Below the pieces are notes generated by a model that saw only the letters and a program-made list of their open reading frames with translations, made no database searches and was not told where the DNA came from. The position numbers and the translations under genes were made by a program. Below are positions 54,149 through 62,875 of a DNA stretch of 64,000 bases, piece after piece. Origin of the DNA: Lentisphaerae bacterium WC36 (GTDB lineage: Bacteria; Verrucomicrobiota; Lentisphaeria; Victivallales; SZUA-371); the NCBI GenBank assembly GCA_020683205.1, contig CP085689.1, forward strand, positions 62,001 to 126,000, in the 5' to 3' direction. Numbering within the stretch: the first letter of the stretch is position 1; each line of letters opens with the position of its first letter.

Positions 54149-57100
54149 TTATTGTTCCTTTTTCTGTATTTTTTCATATTCTTTTTCTTGTTCTCTAATC
54201 AAACATGACCCACAAACACATTTTTGAGGACCACGTCCACATGTCCCTTCAATATCGTGAGAAATCATTGGTTCTAAGCAGTCATTTACCAATTTGACAA
54301 GTTTTTGATATTTTGGATCATTTTTAGATTTAAATAATGGATACATTTGTCCCCAACCGCCAGCTTCTATTGCCAATGGGGCTAATAAAATCCTACTCAA
54401 ACTTAAGTCTGAATGGTTAATTAATGCAGCCGTTGGTTGTTGTGCTGTTTTTTCTCCAAAAGTTTCTTTAACAAACTGCTTTAATTTTTTAACACCTTCT
54501 TGGTTAATTTTGCGATATTCTGGACGATTGTAAGAGTAATTGCCATAGAATTGTGCGTTGACATCTAACCAGTCAATAACCCTTTGGATTTCATCTTTAG
54601 TTAATTTTGTTTTGCCATGGCCAGCTCTTAACATTTTTGGTAAAATGCTATTTGGTGAGAAGAAATCCTTATAAGTGCTGTATGCAGGTTCATTACGGTT
54701 ACGCATTAGACGTTTATAGATTTTGTTGTTGTTAACTAACGTTGCATATGATATGCTTGTTCTTATCCTACTCGCTCCAATGTGTCCAAAATATTGTTGC
54801 TTAATATGTCCAATTAGGTTAACATTGCCACGTTCATTTTTACGATTTAGACCATGGCATGAAATACAATGTTTATCTAAAACAGGTTGTACTGTGCGTC
54901 CAAAATTAAACCCTTCAGTTTCGGCGTAAGTTGGTCCTGCTGGAGGAGTAATTTTACTTAATTTTAAGTTTCTAAGGCGGAAATTGCGGGGATCCATAAT
55001 TGGTGTTTTATCACGCTGTTCATGACAGCCAAGGCAACTAGCAAATTCACCTGGGTGTAAGTAAATAAAACTACGCATTGTCATTACAGCTTCACCATTT
55101 TCATCAAGAAGTTGTAGCTGTAAAGGTTTCGATGCTGGTGCTTCAAAATATGCCGAACCATTACTATTAACGGGTACTGTACCAATAATTTTCTTGGTTG
55201 CTTCATTTGCAACAGCGCCACGATTGGGTTTCCATGGAGTCGGTTGGTTTAGGATTTCGTTGATACGAATTCTTTTAATTGTACCTTTTGGAATATTTGC
55301 TGTGCTTTCATAAACATTTTGAATGAAGTAAGTTCCAGTTAAACTTTTGCTATTAGGATCTAGGCTACTTGGAATAACTGGTGGAGCTTCACGTTTTTGA
55401 ATTGGAATAGGTGAAAATACCGAGACTTTAGGATCATCAAGAATCTTGATTTTATAAACATTATCACCAAGAATTTTTTCTCCTAAATTAAAAGCTAAAT
55501 ATAGACCAAAAGCGTTTGGTTCTTGTATTCTAGTTTGATAAATGTAGTTGTTTGGTGTGTATGAGACCAAGAAAAGATCTTCAGTGATTGGGTATGGTGT
55601 AGCATAAGATTCAGTTGGCGTACCTTCTGATTCAGGGAAACAAACATTGGCCGTCAAGCGTGTAATTGGTTCTGCTCCTTCTTCTCCTTTATTGCGGTCA
55701 ATTAAAATGATTGAACCATTAGCAAAAGAGTGGTGTGCTGTAGCAGTTCCGATAATTTTCGTGCCATGAGAGCTTGGCACTTCGCGCGGATTCATAATAG
55801 AATATGGATTAACAGTTAAATTTCCATAATAGTTTTTGTTGTTTGTTCCATCTGGGTTCATCGCCCACATCATGTGAAATTGAGTATCATGTCGGTTAAT
55901 ATACTCCCAACGGTTGTATAAAATTCTTCCATCGCTCAACACGGTTGGTACAGTTTCATTGGCTTCACCAAAAGTTAATGGTCTGATATCTGAACCATCA
56001 AGATTTGCGCTATATATTAAAAAAGCTGGGGCATTTCTGCGTCCGTGGCAACGCGCGACATTTTGTGAACGCGTTGAAGTAAAGGCGATTCGTCCGTTTG
56101 GTAGGTAGGTTGGATCAAAATCTTGAATCATTTGCGTATAACGACCACCTAAGCGTTTAAAATTATCATTTTTAGAGCCTGTAATTTGACGAACCCAAGA
56201 TCCATCAATTGCAGCCTCGTAAATAAAATAACGACGTTTCAATGGGTTTGGTTCTGTAAAATCAGCATACTCAAATAATACTTTTTTGCCGTCATAACTT
56301 AATTCTGGATGCGAAAAAGATCCTTTAGGTAATTTATCTTGTAAAATATGTTCAACTTTACGTGATGAATTTTTCCACTCTTTAATAATAGTAATACCTG
56401 GGCAGATTCCTGCGTGTTTTGCCAAATATTGGTCAACGTTATGCGAATAACGTGGAACTTGACGCATATTTACTAAGAGATCTTTAAATTGTAATTTGGG
56501 ATGAGTTAAGATGATTTCTTTACATAATTGATCGACCTCTACAAATAATGATTTTATTTTATTTTCATCATTATTTTTTATAGCGACGGTTAACTGTTGT
56601 GATTTTTTATCAATCTGATCAGAAAAATCCTGTTTTCCTCCAGCTTTTTTTACCTCTTTATTTAATTTTGAAGCAATCACAATTTTAGCCATTTGTTCTA
56701 TATATTTAAATGGAGTTCCATTATGAAATTTTGTAATCAATTTGCGTAAAGTATTGTTATCTGTTGTTGGGAAAAGCCCTTTAATATTCTGTAATTTTGC
56801 AGTATATTCACTGCAAAATGATTTTATAAATTTATTTTTTCCTTTGAAAAATTTTTCTTGACGCCTTAGTGATTCATCATATTTTTTAATTTTTTCTAAT
56901 AATAGGCAACGATTTTCAATTTTAAAAAGTAGCTCAATCCACTTTGGAGAATCAAGCTTTAACTTGTTCTTTTGATATCTTTTTAACTCGAGCAACAGAG
57001 GAGCATAAAGATTTTTGTCATTTGCCATCAATTCATAGCAGTGGTCTTGAAATAATTTAGCTTTAGAGGCATTTATCAAAAATTTACCATATTTGAATTG

Positions 57101-57373
57101 AGCTTTAACTCTAAAGTATCCATTTGCAATAGCGGGATATCTAGATCTCAGTCTACCAATAGTCCATAATTCATTTTTTGTAATATGGGCAATAAGTGTT
57201 TTGGCAAATTCTGTAACGTTTTCGCCCTTGTAGTAAACATCTGTATTAGATGTTCGTTTTGTTTGTGCATTATTTGCTGTTTTAGCAAATAATTCTGCTG
57301 GTGTTGACATTGCAAATAATGGCAATGTCACAGATAATGCATGGAGCATTAGCTTTTTGTTTAATAAATTCAT
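54149..57373 (-). CDS. HzsA-related multidomain cytochrome c protein
   Basis: 1074 residues. A signal peptide (about 1-30) is followed by a helical N-terminal region of about 300 residues. A TolB/PD40-like propeller (about 340-620) has FSHPELSYDGKKVLFEY and FDPTYLPNGRIAFTSTRS. The C-terminal part carries two haem-attachment motifs, CLGCH near 779 and CISCH near 833, then a Cys cluster (CGRGPQKCVCGSC) near the end. This order matches HzsA-related proteins widespread in Planctomycetota and Lentisphaerota. The true reaction is unknown; hydrazine synthesis is not implied. Confidence 0.82.
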   Translation of the reverse strand: MNLLNKKLMLHALSVTLPLFAMSTPAELFAKTANNAQTKRTSNTDVYYKGENVTEFAKTLIAHITKNELWTIGRLRSRYPAIANGYFRVKAQFKYGKFLINASKAKLFQDHCYELMANDKNLYAPLLLELKRYQKNKLKLDSPKWIELLFKIENRCLLLEKIKKYDESLRRQEKFFKGKNKFIKSFCSEYTAKLQNIKGLFPTTDNNTLRKLITKFHNGTPFKYIEQMAKIVIASKLNKEVKKAGGKQDFSDQIDKKSQQLTVAIKNNDENKIKSLFVEVDQLCKEIILTHPKLQFKDLLVNMRQVPRYSHNVDQYLAKHAGICPGITIIKEWKNSSRKVEHILQDKLPKGSFSHPELSYDGKKVLFEYADFTEPNPLKRRYFIYEAAIDGSWVRQITGSKNDNFKRLGGRYTQMIQDFDPTYLPNGRIAFTSTRSQNVARCHGRRNAPAFLIYSANLDGSDIRPLTFGEANETVPTVLSDGRILYNRWEYINRHDTQFHMMWAMNPDGTNNKNYYGNLTVNPYSIMNPREVPSSHGTKIIGTATAHHSFANGSIILIDRNKGEEGAEPITRLTANVCFPESEGTPTESYATPYPITEDLFLVSYTPNNYIYQTRIQEPNAFGLYLAFNLGEKILGDNVYKIKILDDPKVSVFSPIPIQKREAPPVIPSSLDPNSKSLTGTYFIQNVYESTANIPKGTIKRIRINEILNQPTPWKPNRGAVANEATKKIIGTVPVNSNGSAYFEAPASKPLQLQLLDENGEAVMTMRSFIYLHPGEFASCLGCHEQRDKTPIMDPRNFRLRNLKLSKITPPAGPTYAETEGFNFGRTVQPVLDKHCISCHGLNRKNERGNVNLIGHIKQQYFGHIGASRIRTSISYATLVNNNKIYKRLMRNRNEPAYSTYKDFFSPNSILPKMLRAGHGKTKLTKDEIQRVIDWLDVNAQFYGNYSYNRPEYRKINQEGVKKLKQFVKETFGEKTAQQPTAALINHSDLSLSRILLAPLAIEAGGWGQMYPLFKSKNDPKYQKLVKLVNDCLEPMISHDIEGTCGRGPQKCVCGSCLIREQEKEYEKIQKKEQ

Positions 57374-57639
57374 TCTCTTGTAACCCTTTTTCTTTCTCTT
57401 TTTTAAAATAATGCAAATTTACGATTTTGTAAATCCTTTAAAAATACAAAATAGTAAAATAAATAACTCCATGAGTAAGCTTTTGTCAAGTAAAATGAAA
57501 GAAAAATATAAAAAAGTTCGTTAATATTTGCATCATGGAGTATTAAATGTCTTTAGCATATTTCTAATCGTCATAAAAAATAACTGATTATATTAGCTGT
57601 TTTTTAAATCGAATTAGACATAATTCACTACTAGCTATA

Positions 57640-58092
57640 TTATTTAACTGGTAAGATTAGCATCGATAAAAGTGCGCCGCAGTAGCAAAAAATTGCTGCT
57701 AATAAGATAATTGCGGCATTTTTTAATGCCGTTGTCTTATTATTTCGTTGAACTATCGCTTTGGTTAATGTATTGATATTTAGTTCTACTAAAGAACTAC
57801 TCATCCAGCTAATGCGTAAAATTTTTGAATAAATATAAGATGCTCCAAAAAATACTAGAAGCAGCCCAACAATAATAAAAGCTTTGGAAATATTATTTAT
57901 TGCTGCAATGTAGCGACCTGTAAAACCGCTCAATGTTATCATAATACCTGCGACACTTAAGTATGCTTGAGCTCTGTTTTGTAAAATAGCGAATTGTTTA
58001 TCAAGTAAATCATGTACTTTAAAAAAATCTTCGCCAGAATGTTCTAAAAGTAGCTTTGCTTCTTTTTCAATTAATTGCTTTTTTTCATTCAT
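57640..58092 (-). CDS. Small membrane protein, unknown
   Basis: 150 residues. A charged N-terminal helix (KEAKLLLEHSGEDFFKVHDLLDKQFAILQNRAQAYL) leads to three membrane segments: SVAGIMITLSGFTGRYIAAI, AFIIVGLLLVFFGASYIYS and AIILLAAIFCYCGALLSMLIL. The layout recalls small membrane effectors such as Pycsar-type proteins, but no partner cyclase is near, so I leave it unnamed. It follows the Minf_1886 gene by 9 nt. Confidence 0.6.
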   Translation of the reverse strand: MNEKKQLIEKEAKLLLEHSGEDFFKVHDLLDKQFAILQNRAQAYLSVAGIMITLSGFTGRYIAAINNISKAFIIVGLLLVFFGASYIYSKILRISWMSSSLVELNINTLTKAIVQRNNKTTALKNAAIILLAAIFCYCGALLSMLILPVK

Positions 58093-58101
58093 TATTTAAT
58101 T

Positions 58102-58515
58102 TTAACCCAAAAATTTAATTTGATCAGAGCGTACGGTATAGTTTTTTTGATGTTGAGTAAGAGCTTGAATTATATTACAATCATAATCAAAGTCACTTAA
58201 AGAATCATCTTCACTTTGATGTAGTAATTCAACCTCTATTAAATTGAATACTACTTTCCCCACATCAATGGCATTAATTAAATTAAGTTTAACCAAAACC
58301 TCAGAAGCAAAAAAACCATATTCTTTAATAGCGTAATCAATGACACTTTGGACAATTTTTTTTGCTCCAATATGATGTGATTGCTTTTGTGAGCTGTGTT
58401 GTTCTTTCGATGCTGCATGAATAACATCAGTAATAAGTTGATATGCATCTTTTGGATAACTACTGTCTTTTGATAAAATTACGGCTATTTTTTTTTGTAA
58501 AGGAATATTAGTCAT
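58102..58515 (-). CDS. Minf_1886-family protein
   Basis: 137 residues. The pattern YPKDAYQLITDVIHAA, HHIGAKKIVQSVIDYAIKEYGFFASEVL, INAIDVGKVVFNLIEVELL and then acidic DDSLSDFDYD matches the Minf_1886 family, which is found in Planctomycetota, Verrucomicrobiota and Lentisphaerota. Its function is unknown. It is the best taxonomic marker among the small genes here. Confidence 0.82.
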   Translation of the reverse strand: MTNIPLQKKIAVILSKDSSYPKDAYQLITDVIHAASKEQHSSQKQSHHIGAKKIVQSVIDYAIKEYGFFASEVLVKLNLINAIDVGKVVFNLIEVELLHQSEDDSLSDFDYDCNIIQALTQHQKNYTVRSDQIKFLG

Positions 58516-58740
58516 CTTTTGTACTCTGTATATAATTATCTTTATATTTAATTTCTTGTTGGAAATTAATTATTTTATATGTTACATTAACACTCAATAG
58601 AGGTTTTAACAAAAGTTAAAGGTCGAAAATCAATAAAATTTAACTTATTTTTCAATCTATAATATAAAAAATAGTGCGAAAAGAGTTTACAAAGTGTATT
58701 ATTATATATTGAAGACTTTAAGTCTTAAAGAGAAGATATT

Positions 58741-60099
58741 ATGAGAAAGCTATTTGGTACAGATGGAATTCGTGGTAAAGCAAATTGTTACCCGATTACT
58801 CCTGAAGTAGCATTGCAACTAGGCAAAGCGATTGCATGTTACTTTGGAAATAACAATAAAAATTCCCAACAACGCTTGAAGGCGGTGGTTGGTAAAGATA
58901 CTAGGTTGTCTGGATATATGCTTGAAACTGCTCTAACGAGTGGACTTGTTAGCATGGGGATGGATGTGTTGCAAATTGGTCCGATGCCGACTCCTGCTGT
59001 TGCGCATTTAATTCGTTCTATGAATGCTGATTGTGGTATCATGTTAACGGCTTCACATAATCCTGCTGACGATAATGGAATCAAAGTTTTTGATTGTGAT
59101 GGATTTAAACTACCAGATGAAGTTGAAGCTGAAATTGAAAAAATGGTGCTGAGTGGTGAAATTAATAGTGAGCATATCAATACGTCTTTAATTGGTAAAG
59201 CATATCGTATTGATGATGCTAAGGGGCGCTACATTGAGTATGCTAAATCAGTAATCAAAAACCGCTCGTTAAAAGGTTTAAAAATTGTTTTAGACTGTGC
59301 TAATGGTGCGGCCTATAACATTGCGCCAGCGATTTTTCGTGAACTTGGAGCTGAAGTTGTAACTATGGCAACTGAGCCAGATGGCTTTAACATCAATGAT
59401 AAATGCGGGGCAATGTATCCTGAATCCGCGGGGAATTTAGTAAAGATGCTAAATGCTGATTGTGGAATATCTTTTGATGGTGATGCTGACCGAGTTATTT
59501 TTACGGACTGTTTTGGCAACGTTGTTAATGGAGACAGAATTATTGGATTGTGTGCCATTGATGCTAAAAAACAGCAGCAATTGACTAATAATACAGTTGT
59601 CGTGACTTCGATGAGCAATTTAGGATTTGTTAAAGCAATGCAACATAATGGTATTGATGTTGAAATTACTGATGTAGGCGATCGTTATGTTATTGAGAAT
59701 ATGCGGGAAAATAATTATTGCATTGGTGGGGAACAGTCAGGGCATATTATTTTTATGAATTATGGCACAACTGGAGACGGAATAATTAGTGCTTTAAATG
59801 TCTTAAAAATTATGCTTGATAATAAAAAGCCATTGCATGAATTGGCAGATTTTATGGTTGATTATCCTCAAGAAATAAAAAGCATTGATGTTAATAAAAA
59901 GCCGCCAATTGATAGTGTTAAACCGTTAATTGATGTTATAAAAGAGTGTACTGAAAAATTAGGAAATTCTGGTAGAGTCATTGTTCGCTACTCTGGAACA
60001 GAAAATAAAATTAGAGTTTTATTAGAAGCTGCTGAACAAGATCATATTGATTTTTGGATGAATAAATTTGCAGCAATTATAGATGAACATTTAAAATAA
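58741..60099 (+). CDS. glmM: Phosphoglucosamine mutase
   Basis: 452 residues. It starts KLFGTDGIRGKAN, has the phospho-Ser loop MLTASHNP (Ser105), the metal loop FDGDADR, the sugar-binding GEQSGHII and the phosphate-binding RYSGTENKIRV. It converts GlcN-6-P to GlcN-1-P for UDP-GlcNAc synthesis. Next, 27 nt on, is a GlmU-like beta-helix gene. Confidence 0.96.
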   Translation: MRKLFGTDGIRGKANCYPITPEVALQLGKAIACYFGNNNKNSQQRLKAVVGKDTRLSGYMLETALTSGLVSMGMDVLQIGPMPTPAVAHLIRSMNADCGIMLTASHNPADDNGIKVFDCDGFKLPDEVEAEIEKMVLSGEINSEHINTSLIGKAYRIDDAKGRYIEYAKSVIKNRSLKGLKIVLDCANGAAYNIAPAIFRELGAEVVTMATEPDGFNINDKCGAMYPESAGNLVKMLNADCGISFDGDADRVIFTDCFGNVVNGDRIIGLCAIDAKKQQQLTNNTVVVTSMSNLGFVKAMQHNGIDVEITDVGDRYVIENMRENNYCIGGEQSGHIIFMNYGTTGDGIISALNVLKIMLDNKKPLHELADFMVDYPQEIKSIDVNKKPPIDSVKPLIDVIKECTEKLGNSGRVIVRYSGTENKIRVLLEAAEQDHIDFWMNKFAAIIDEHLK

Positions 60100-60126
60100 T
60101 TTCTAAATGTACAAGGAGAAAATATC

Positions 60127-61050
60127 ATGAATATTTCATTTGCTCCAAACTTAAAATGGTCTCGAATGGAGCCAATAGCAAGTTCGCTTAACTTTAGTGA
60201 TATAGAATTTGCTGGCTTTACCATACAAAGTTATTTAAATAAGATTTTTACCGAATTGAATAAAAGATTAGCGCACAATGAACTAGAGATTTCGATTAAA
60301 GAAGGTTTTATTCCATCTAGAGCATTAGTGAAACATATAGGTCCTTTACTAGTGCAAAATATTGATATAGAAGTTGTGTGCGCAACTTCAAAACAGAAAA
60401 AAGAGGTTGTTTTAACAATTTCTAAAAAGGCGCATAGTAGTGTTGAGAGACCACTTAAAAAATTAGTCGCAACAAAAGATTGCGTTTTATTGAAATACCC
60501 TTGGGATCTTTTGGCATTAAATGAACAATTAATTAAGCACCTCAAGGGGAAAAAAATATTAGGAACAGTCCGTGAGTGTGCAGTTATAGATGGAGTTTTG
60601 CATCTAGGAGCTGGAAGCGTAATTTTACCAGGGGTGTATATTGAAGGTAATGTTATTATTGGGAAAAATTGTAAGATTGGACCTAATTGCTATATTAGAG
60701 GAAATACTTCAATTGGCGATAATTGCCATATTGGACAGAGTGTTGAAGTTAAAAATTCATTGATAATGAGTAGTGTTAATGTTGGACACCTTAGTTATGT
60801 AGGTGACAGTGTAGTTTGTCCTAACGTTAATTTTGGTGCAGGAACAATTATTTCAAATTTCCGTCATGATGGAAAAAATCATCACTCTATGGTCAATAAC
60901 GTTTTAATTGACACTATGAGGCGAAAATTTGGTGCTATTATTGGCAGCAATGTTTTTACTGGAATAAACACGTCGATTTACTGTGGTAGAAAAATTTTTG
61001 CTAATAAAACCACCCGGCCATGTGAAGTTGTTAAAAAAGATTTGCAATAA
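60127..61050 (+). CDS. GlmU-like left-handed beta-helix protein without a nucleotidyltransferase domain
   Basis: 307 residues. The first 130 lack the GxGTRL pyrophosphorylase signature. LLKYPWDLLALNEQL (about 120-135) is the linker seen in sugar-1-phosphate nucleotidyltransferases, and a beta-helix with hexapeptides follows (GAGSVILPGVYIEGNVIIGKN, IGDNCHIG, FGAGTIISNFRHDGK). The helix part resembles the acetyltransferase domain of GlmU-type proteins. The N-terminus matches nothing I recognise. AAGGAG precedes ATG, and glmM lies 27 nt upstream. Confidence 0.78.
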   Translation: MNISFAPNLKWSRMEPIASSLNFSDIEFAGFTIQSYLNKIFTELNKRLAHNELEISIKEGFIPSRALVKHIGPLLVQNIDIEVVCATSKQKKEVVLTISKKAHSSVERPLKKLVATKDCVLLKYPWDLLALNEQLIKHLKGKKILGTVRECAVIDGVLHLGAGSVILPGVYIEGNVIIGKNCKIGPNCYIRGNTSIGDNCHIGQSVEVKNSLIMSSVNVGHLSYVGDSVVCPNVNFGAGTIISNFRHDGKNHHSMVNNVLIDTMRRKFGAIIGSNVFTGINTSIYCGRKIFANKTTRPCEVVKKDLQ

Positions 61051-61165
61051 AAATGGCTAAAAATTTGCTAATTGCAAATAGTAAAATAGATTACATTATT
61101 GTCTGAATAATTAATAGTAAAATGCTAATTAAAATATTTAATTAGCTGGAGGTAAATAGATAATT

Positions 61166-61738
61166 ATGAAAGCATTATTAATTAATGGTAGTCCAAGACC
61201 CGTTAGTAATACAAAGATGATGATTGAGCGTTGTGCAAAAAAACTTGAAGAGCAAGGTGTTGCAACTGAAATTGTTAAGTTAGGTAACGCTAAAGCTCAT
61301 GGTTGTACAGGCTGCATGATGTGCTTGAAAAATAAAGATAAAGAGTGTGTTATTAAAGATGATGTTAATGAATGCATCAAGAAAATGGTTGAAGCTGACG
61401 CTGTAATAGTAGGAAGTCCAACATATTTTGGTAACGTAACAGCAGAAATTAAAGCATTTATCGACCGTGCAGGTATGATTGGTCGTGTGAATGGTTTTTG
61501 TTTTGATAAAAAAATTGGTGCTCCATTGGTCGCAGTACGTCGTGGCGGTGCGGTGCCAGTCGCAGATGCAATTAATCGTTTATTTCAGATTAATAAAATG
61601 ATTATTCCATGTTCGACATACTGGAATTTTGCTTTTGGTTTAAAGCCTGAGGAAGTTGCTAATGACCCTGAGGGTATGGAAAATGTTGATGATTTAGCAG
61701 ATTCAGTAGCATGGTTGTTAAAGAAAATAAAAGCATAA
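61166..61738 (+). CDS. Flavodoxin-fold NAD(P)H-dependent oxidoreductase
   Basis: 190 residues. KALLINGSPRPVSNTKMMIE is the FMN phosphate site, GSPTYFGNVTAEIKAFIDR the isoalloxazine site, and AHGCTGCMMCLKNKDKEC a Cys motif (CxxCxxC...C) that binds an iron-sulfur cluster in iron-sulfur flavoproteins. It reduces a small electron acceptor or quinone; the partner is unknown. GGAGG precedes ATG, and the next gene begins 4 nt after the stop. Confidence 0.88.
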   Translation: MKALLINGSPRPVSNTKMMIERCAKKLEEQGVATEIVKLGNAKAHGCTGCMMCLKNKDKECVIKDDVNECIKKMVEADAVIVGSPTYFGNVTAEIKAFIDRAGMIGRVNGFCFDKKIGAPLVAVRRGGAVPVADAINRLFQINKMIIPCSTYWNFAFGLKPEEVANDPEGMENVDDLADSVAWLLKKIKA

Positions 61739-61741
61739 ATT

Positions 61742-62803
61742 ATGATTGAAAAAACTAAAAAAGTTGTTTTTTTCACGAGATATGCAGAAAATGGAGCTTC
61801 AAGCAGGCTCCGTTTTTTGCAATATATTCCAATCTTAAATAAACATGGAATAGAAATAAAAGTTAAGAATTTTTTTAGTAAGCAGTATTTGAAAAATAAA
61901 TATAAAAAAAAATCATATGGCATAACTAAAATTTTTAAATTGTATTTAAAACAGTTTAAATTTCTGCTAGAAAATCACAAGGATTTTAATACTACTTGGT
62001 TCATTGAGTATGAATTGTTGCCATTTATTCCATATTTTATTGAAAAATTATTTTTAAAAAATAGACGTTATATTTTAAATTTTGATGATAATGTGTGGGA
62101 AAAATATCAGCGCGCTCCATTCAAATATTTTCTTAAAAATAAATATTACAAATTAATAAAAAATGCCAAAAATGTGATAGTCGCAAACCATTTTTTGGCT
62201 GATAAAGTAAAACAATATAATGATAATATTGTTTTCATTCCAACAGCAATTGACGCTACTAAATATCAACGGCATCAGAATGGCAAATTTGAACGCTTTA
62301 CCGTTGCGTGGATTGGAACTCCAGAAACATTTCATTATGTTAGAAATAGTAGCTCAATATGGCAAAAATTAGCAGAAAAAGTTGATTATAAATTTTTGAT
62401 TATTGCGCGTGAAAGTTTAAAAGATTATGAGATTAATGGCGTTGATATGGAATTCATCAATTGGAGTGAGCGAATTGAAGCTACATTGTTACCACAATGT
62501 CATATTGGGGTTATGCCGTTAGATGATAGCAATTTTTCATTGGGGAAATCAGCTTACAAAATTATTCAATATTTTGCCAGTGGCGTTGTTCCTATTGCCA
62601 GTAATGTTGGCGAAAATAATCATGTAATTCATAACAATCATGATGGATTTTTAGTTCAAAATGATGATCAATGGGTTTCCGTAATAGAGGAATTGTATAA
62701 TGATCGAAATTTACTGGAAAGATTATCGATAAATGCAACTGCGAGCGCAAAAAAATTTGATATAAAAGTTTATTCAGAAAAGATTTTAAGTTTAATTGAT
62801 TAA
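61742..62803 (+). CDS. Glycosyltransferase, GT-B type
   Basis: 353 residues. The N-terminus lacks a clear family motif, but the C-terminal half has FTVAWIGTPETFHYV, IGVMPLDDSNFSLGKSAYKIIQYFASGVVPIASNVGENNHVI and HDGFLVQNDDQWVSVIEEL, the GT4-like donor site (E/GKSxYK, PIAS, G-N). It probably transfers a sugar to a surface glycan. It starts 4 nt after the flavoprotein stop. Confidence 0.85.
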   Translation: MIEKTKKVVFFTRYAENGASSRLRFLQYIPILNKHGIEIKVKNFFSKQYLKNKYKKKSYGITKIFKLYLKQFKFLLENHKDFNTTWFIEYELLPFIPYFIEKLFLKNRRYILNFDDNVWEKYQRAPFKYFLKNKYYKLIKNAKNVIVANHFLADKVKQYNDNIVFIPTAIDATKYQRHQNGKFERFTVAWIGTPETFHYVRNSSSIWQKLAEKVDYKFLIIARESLKDYEINGVDMEFINWSERIEATLLPQCHIGVMPLDDSNFSLGKSAYKIIQYFASGVVPIASNVGENNHVIHNNHDGFLVQNDDQWVSVIEELYNDRNLLERLSINATASAKKFDIKVYSEKILSLID

Positions 62804-62875
62804 TAATTATATTGCGCTATAGTGTGTTTGTAGCAAAGGTAGGATTAACTTTTATTTTATGCGAGAATGCAAACC

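Noticed and set aside
54149-57373. Hydrazine synthase subunit implying anammox
   Set aside because: HzsA-related proteins are widespread outside anammox bacteria, and HzsB/C partners are absent here.
57640-58092. Pycsar or other cyclic-nucleotide defence effector
   Set aside because: Membrane layout is only broadly similar, and the adjacent gene is a Minf_1886 protein, not a cyclase.
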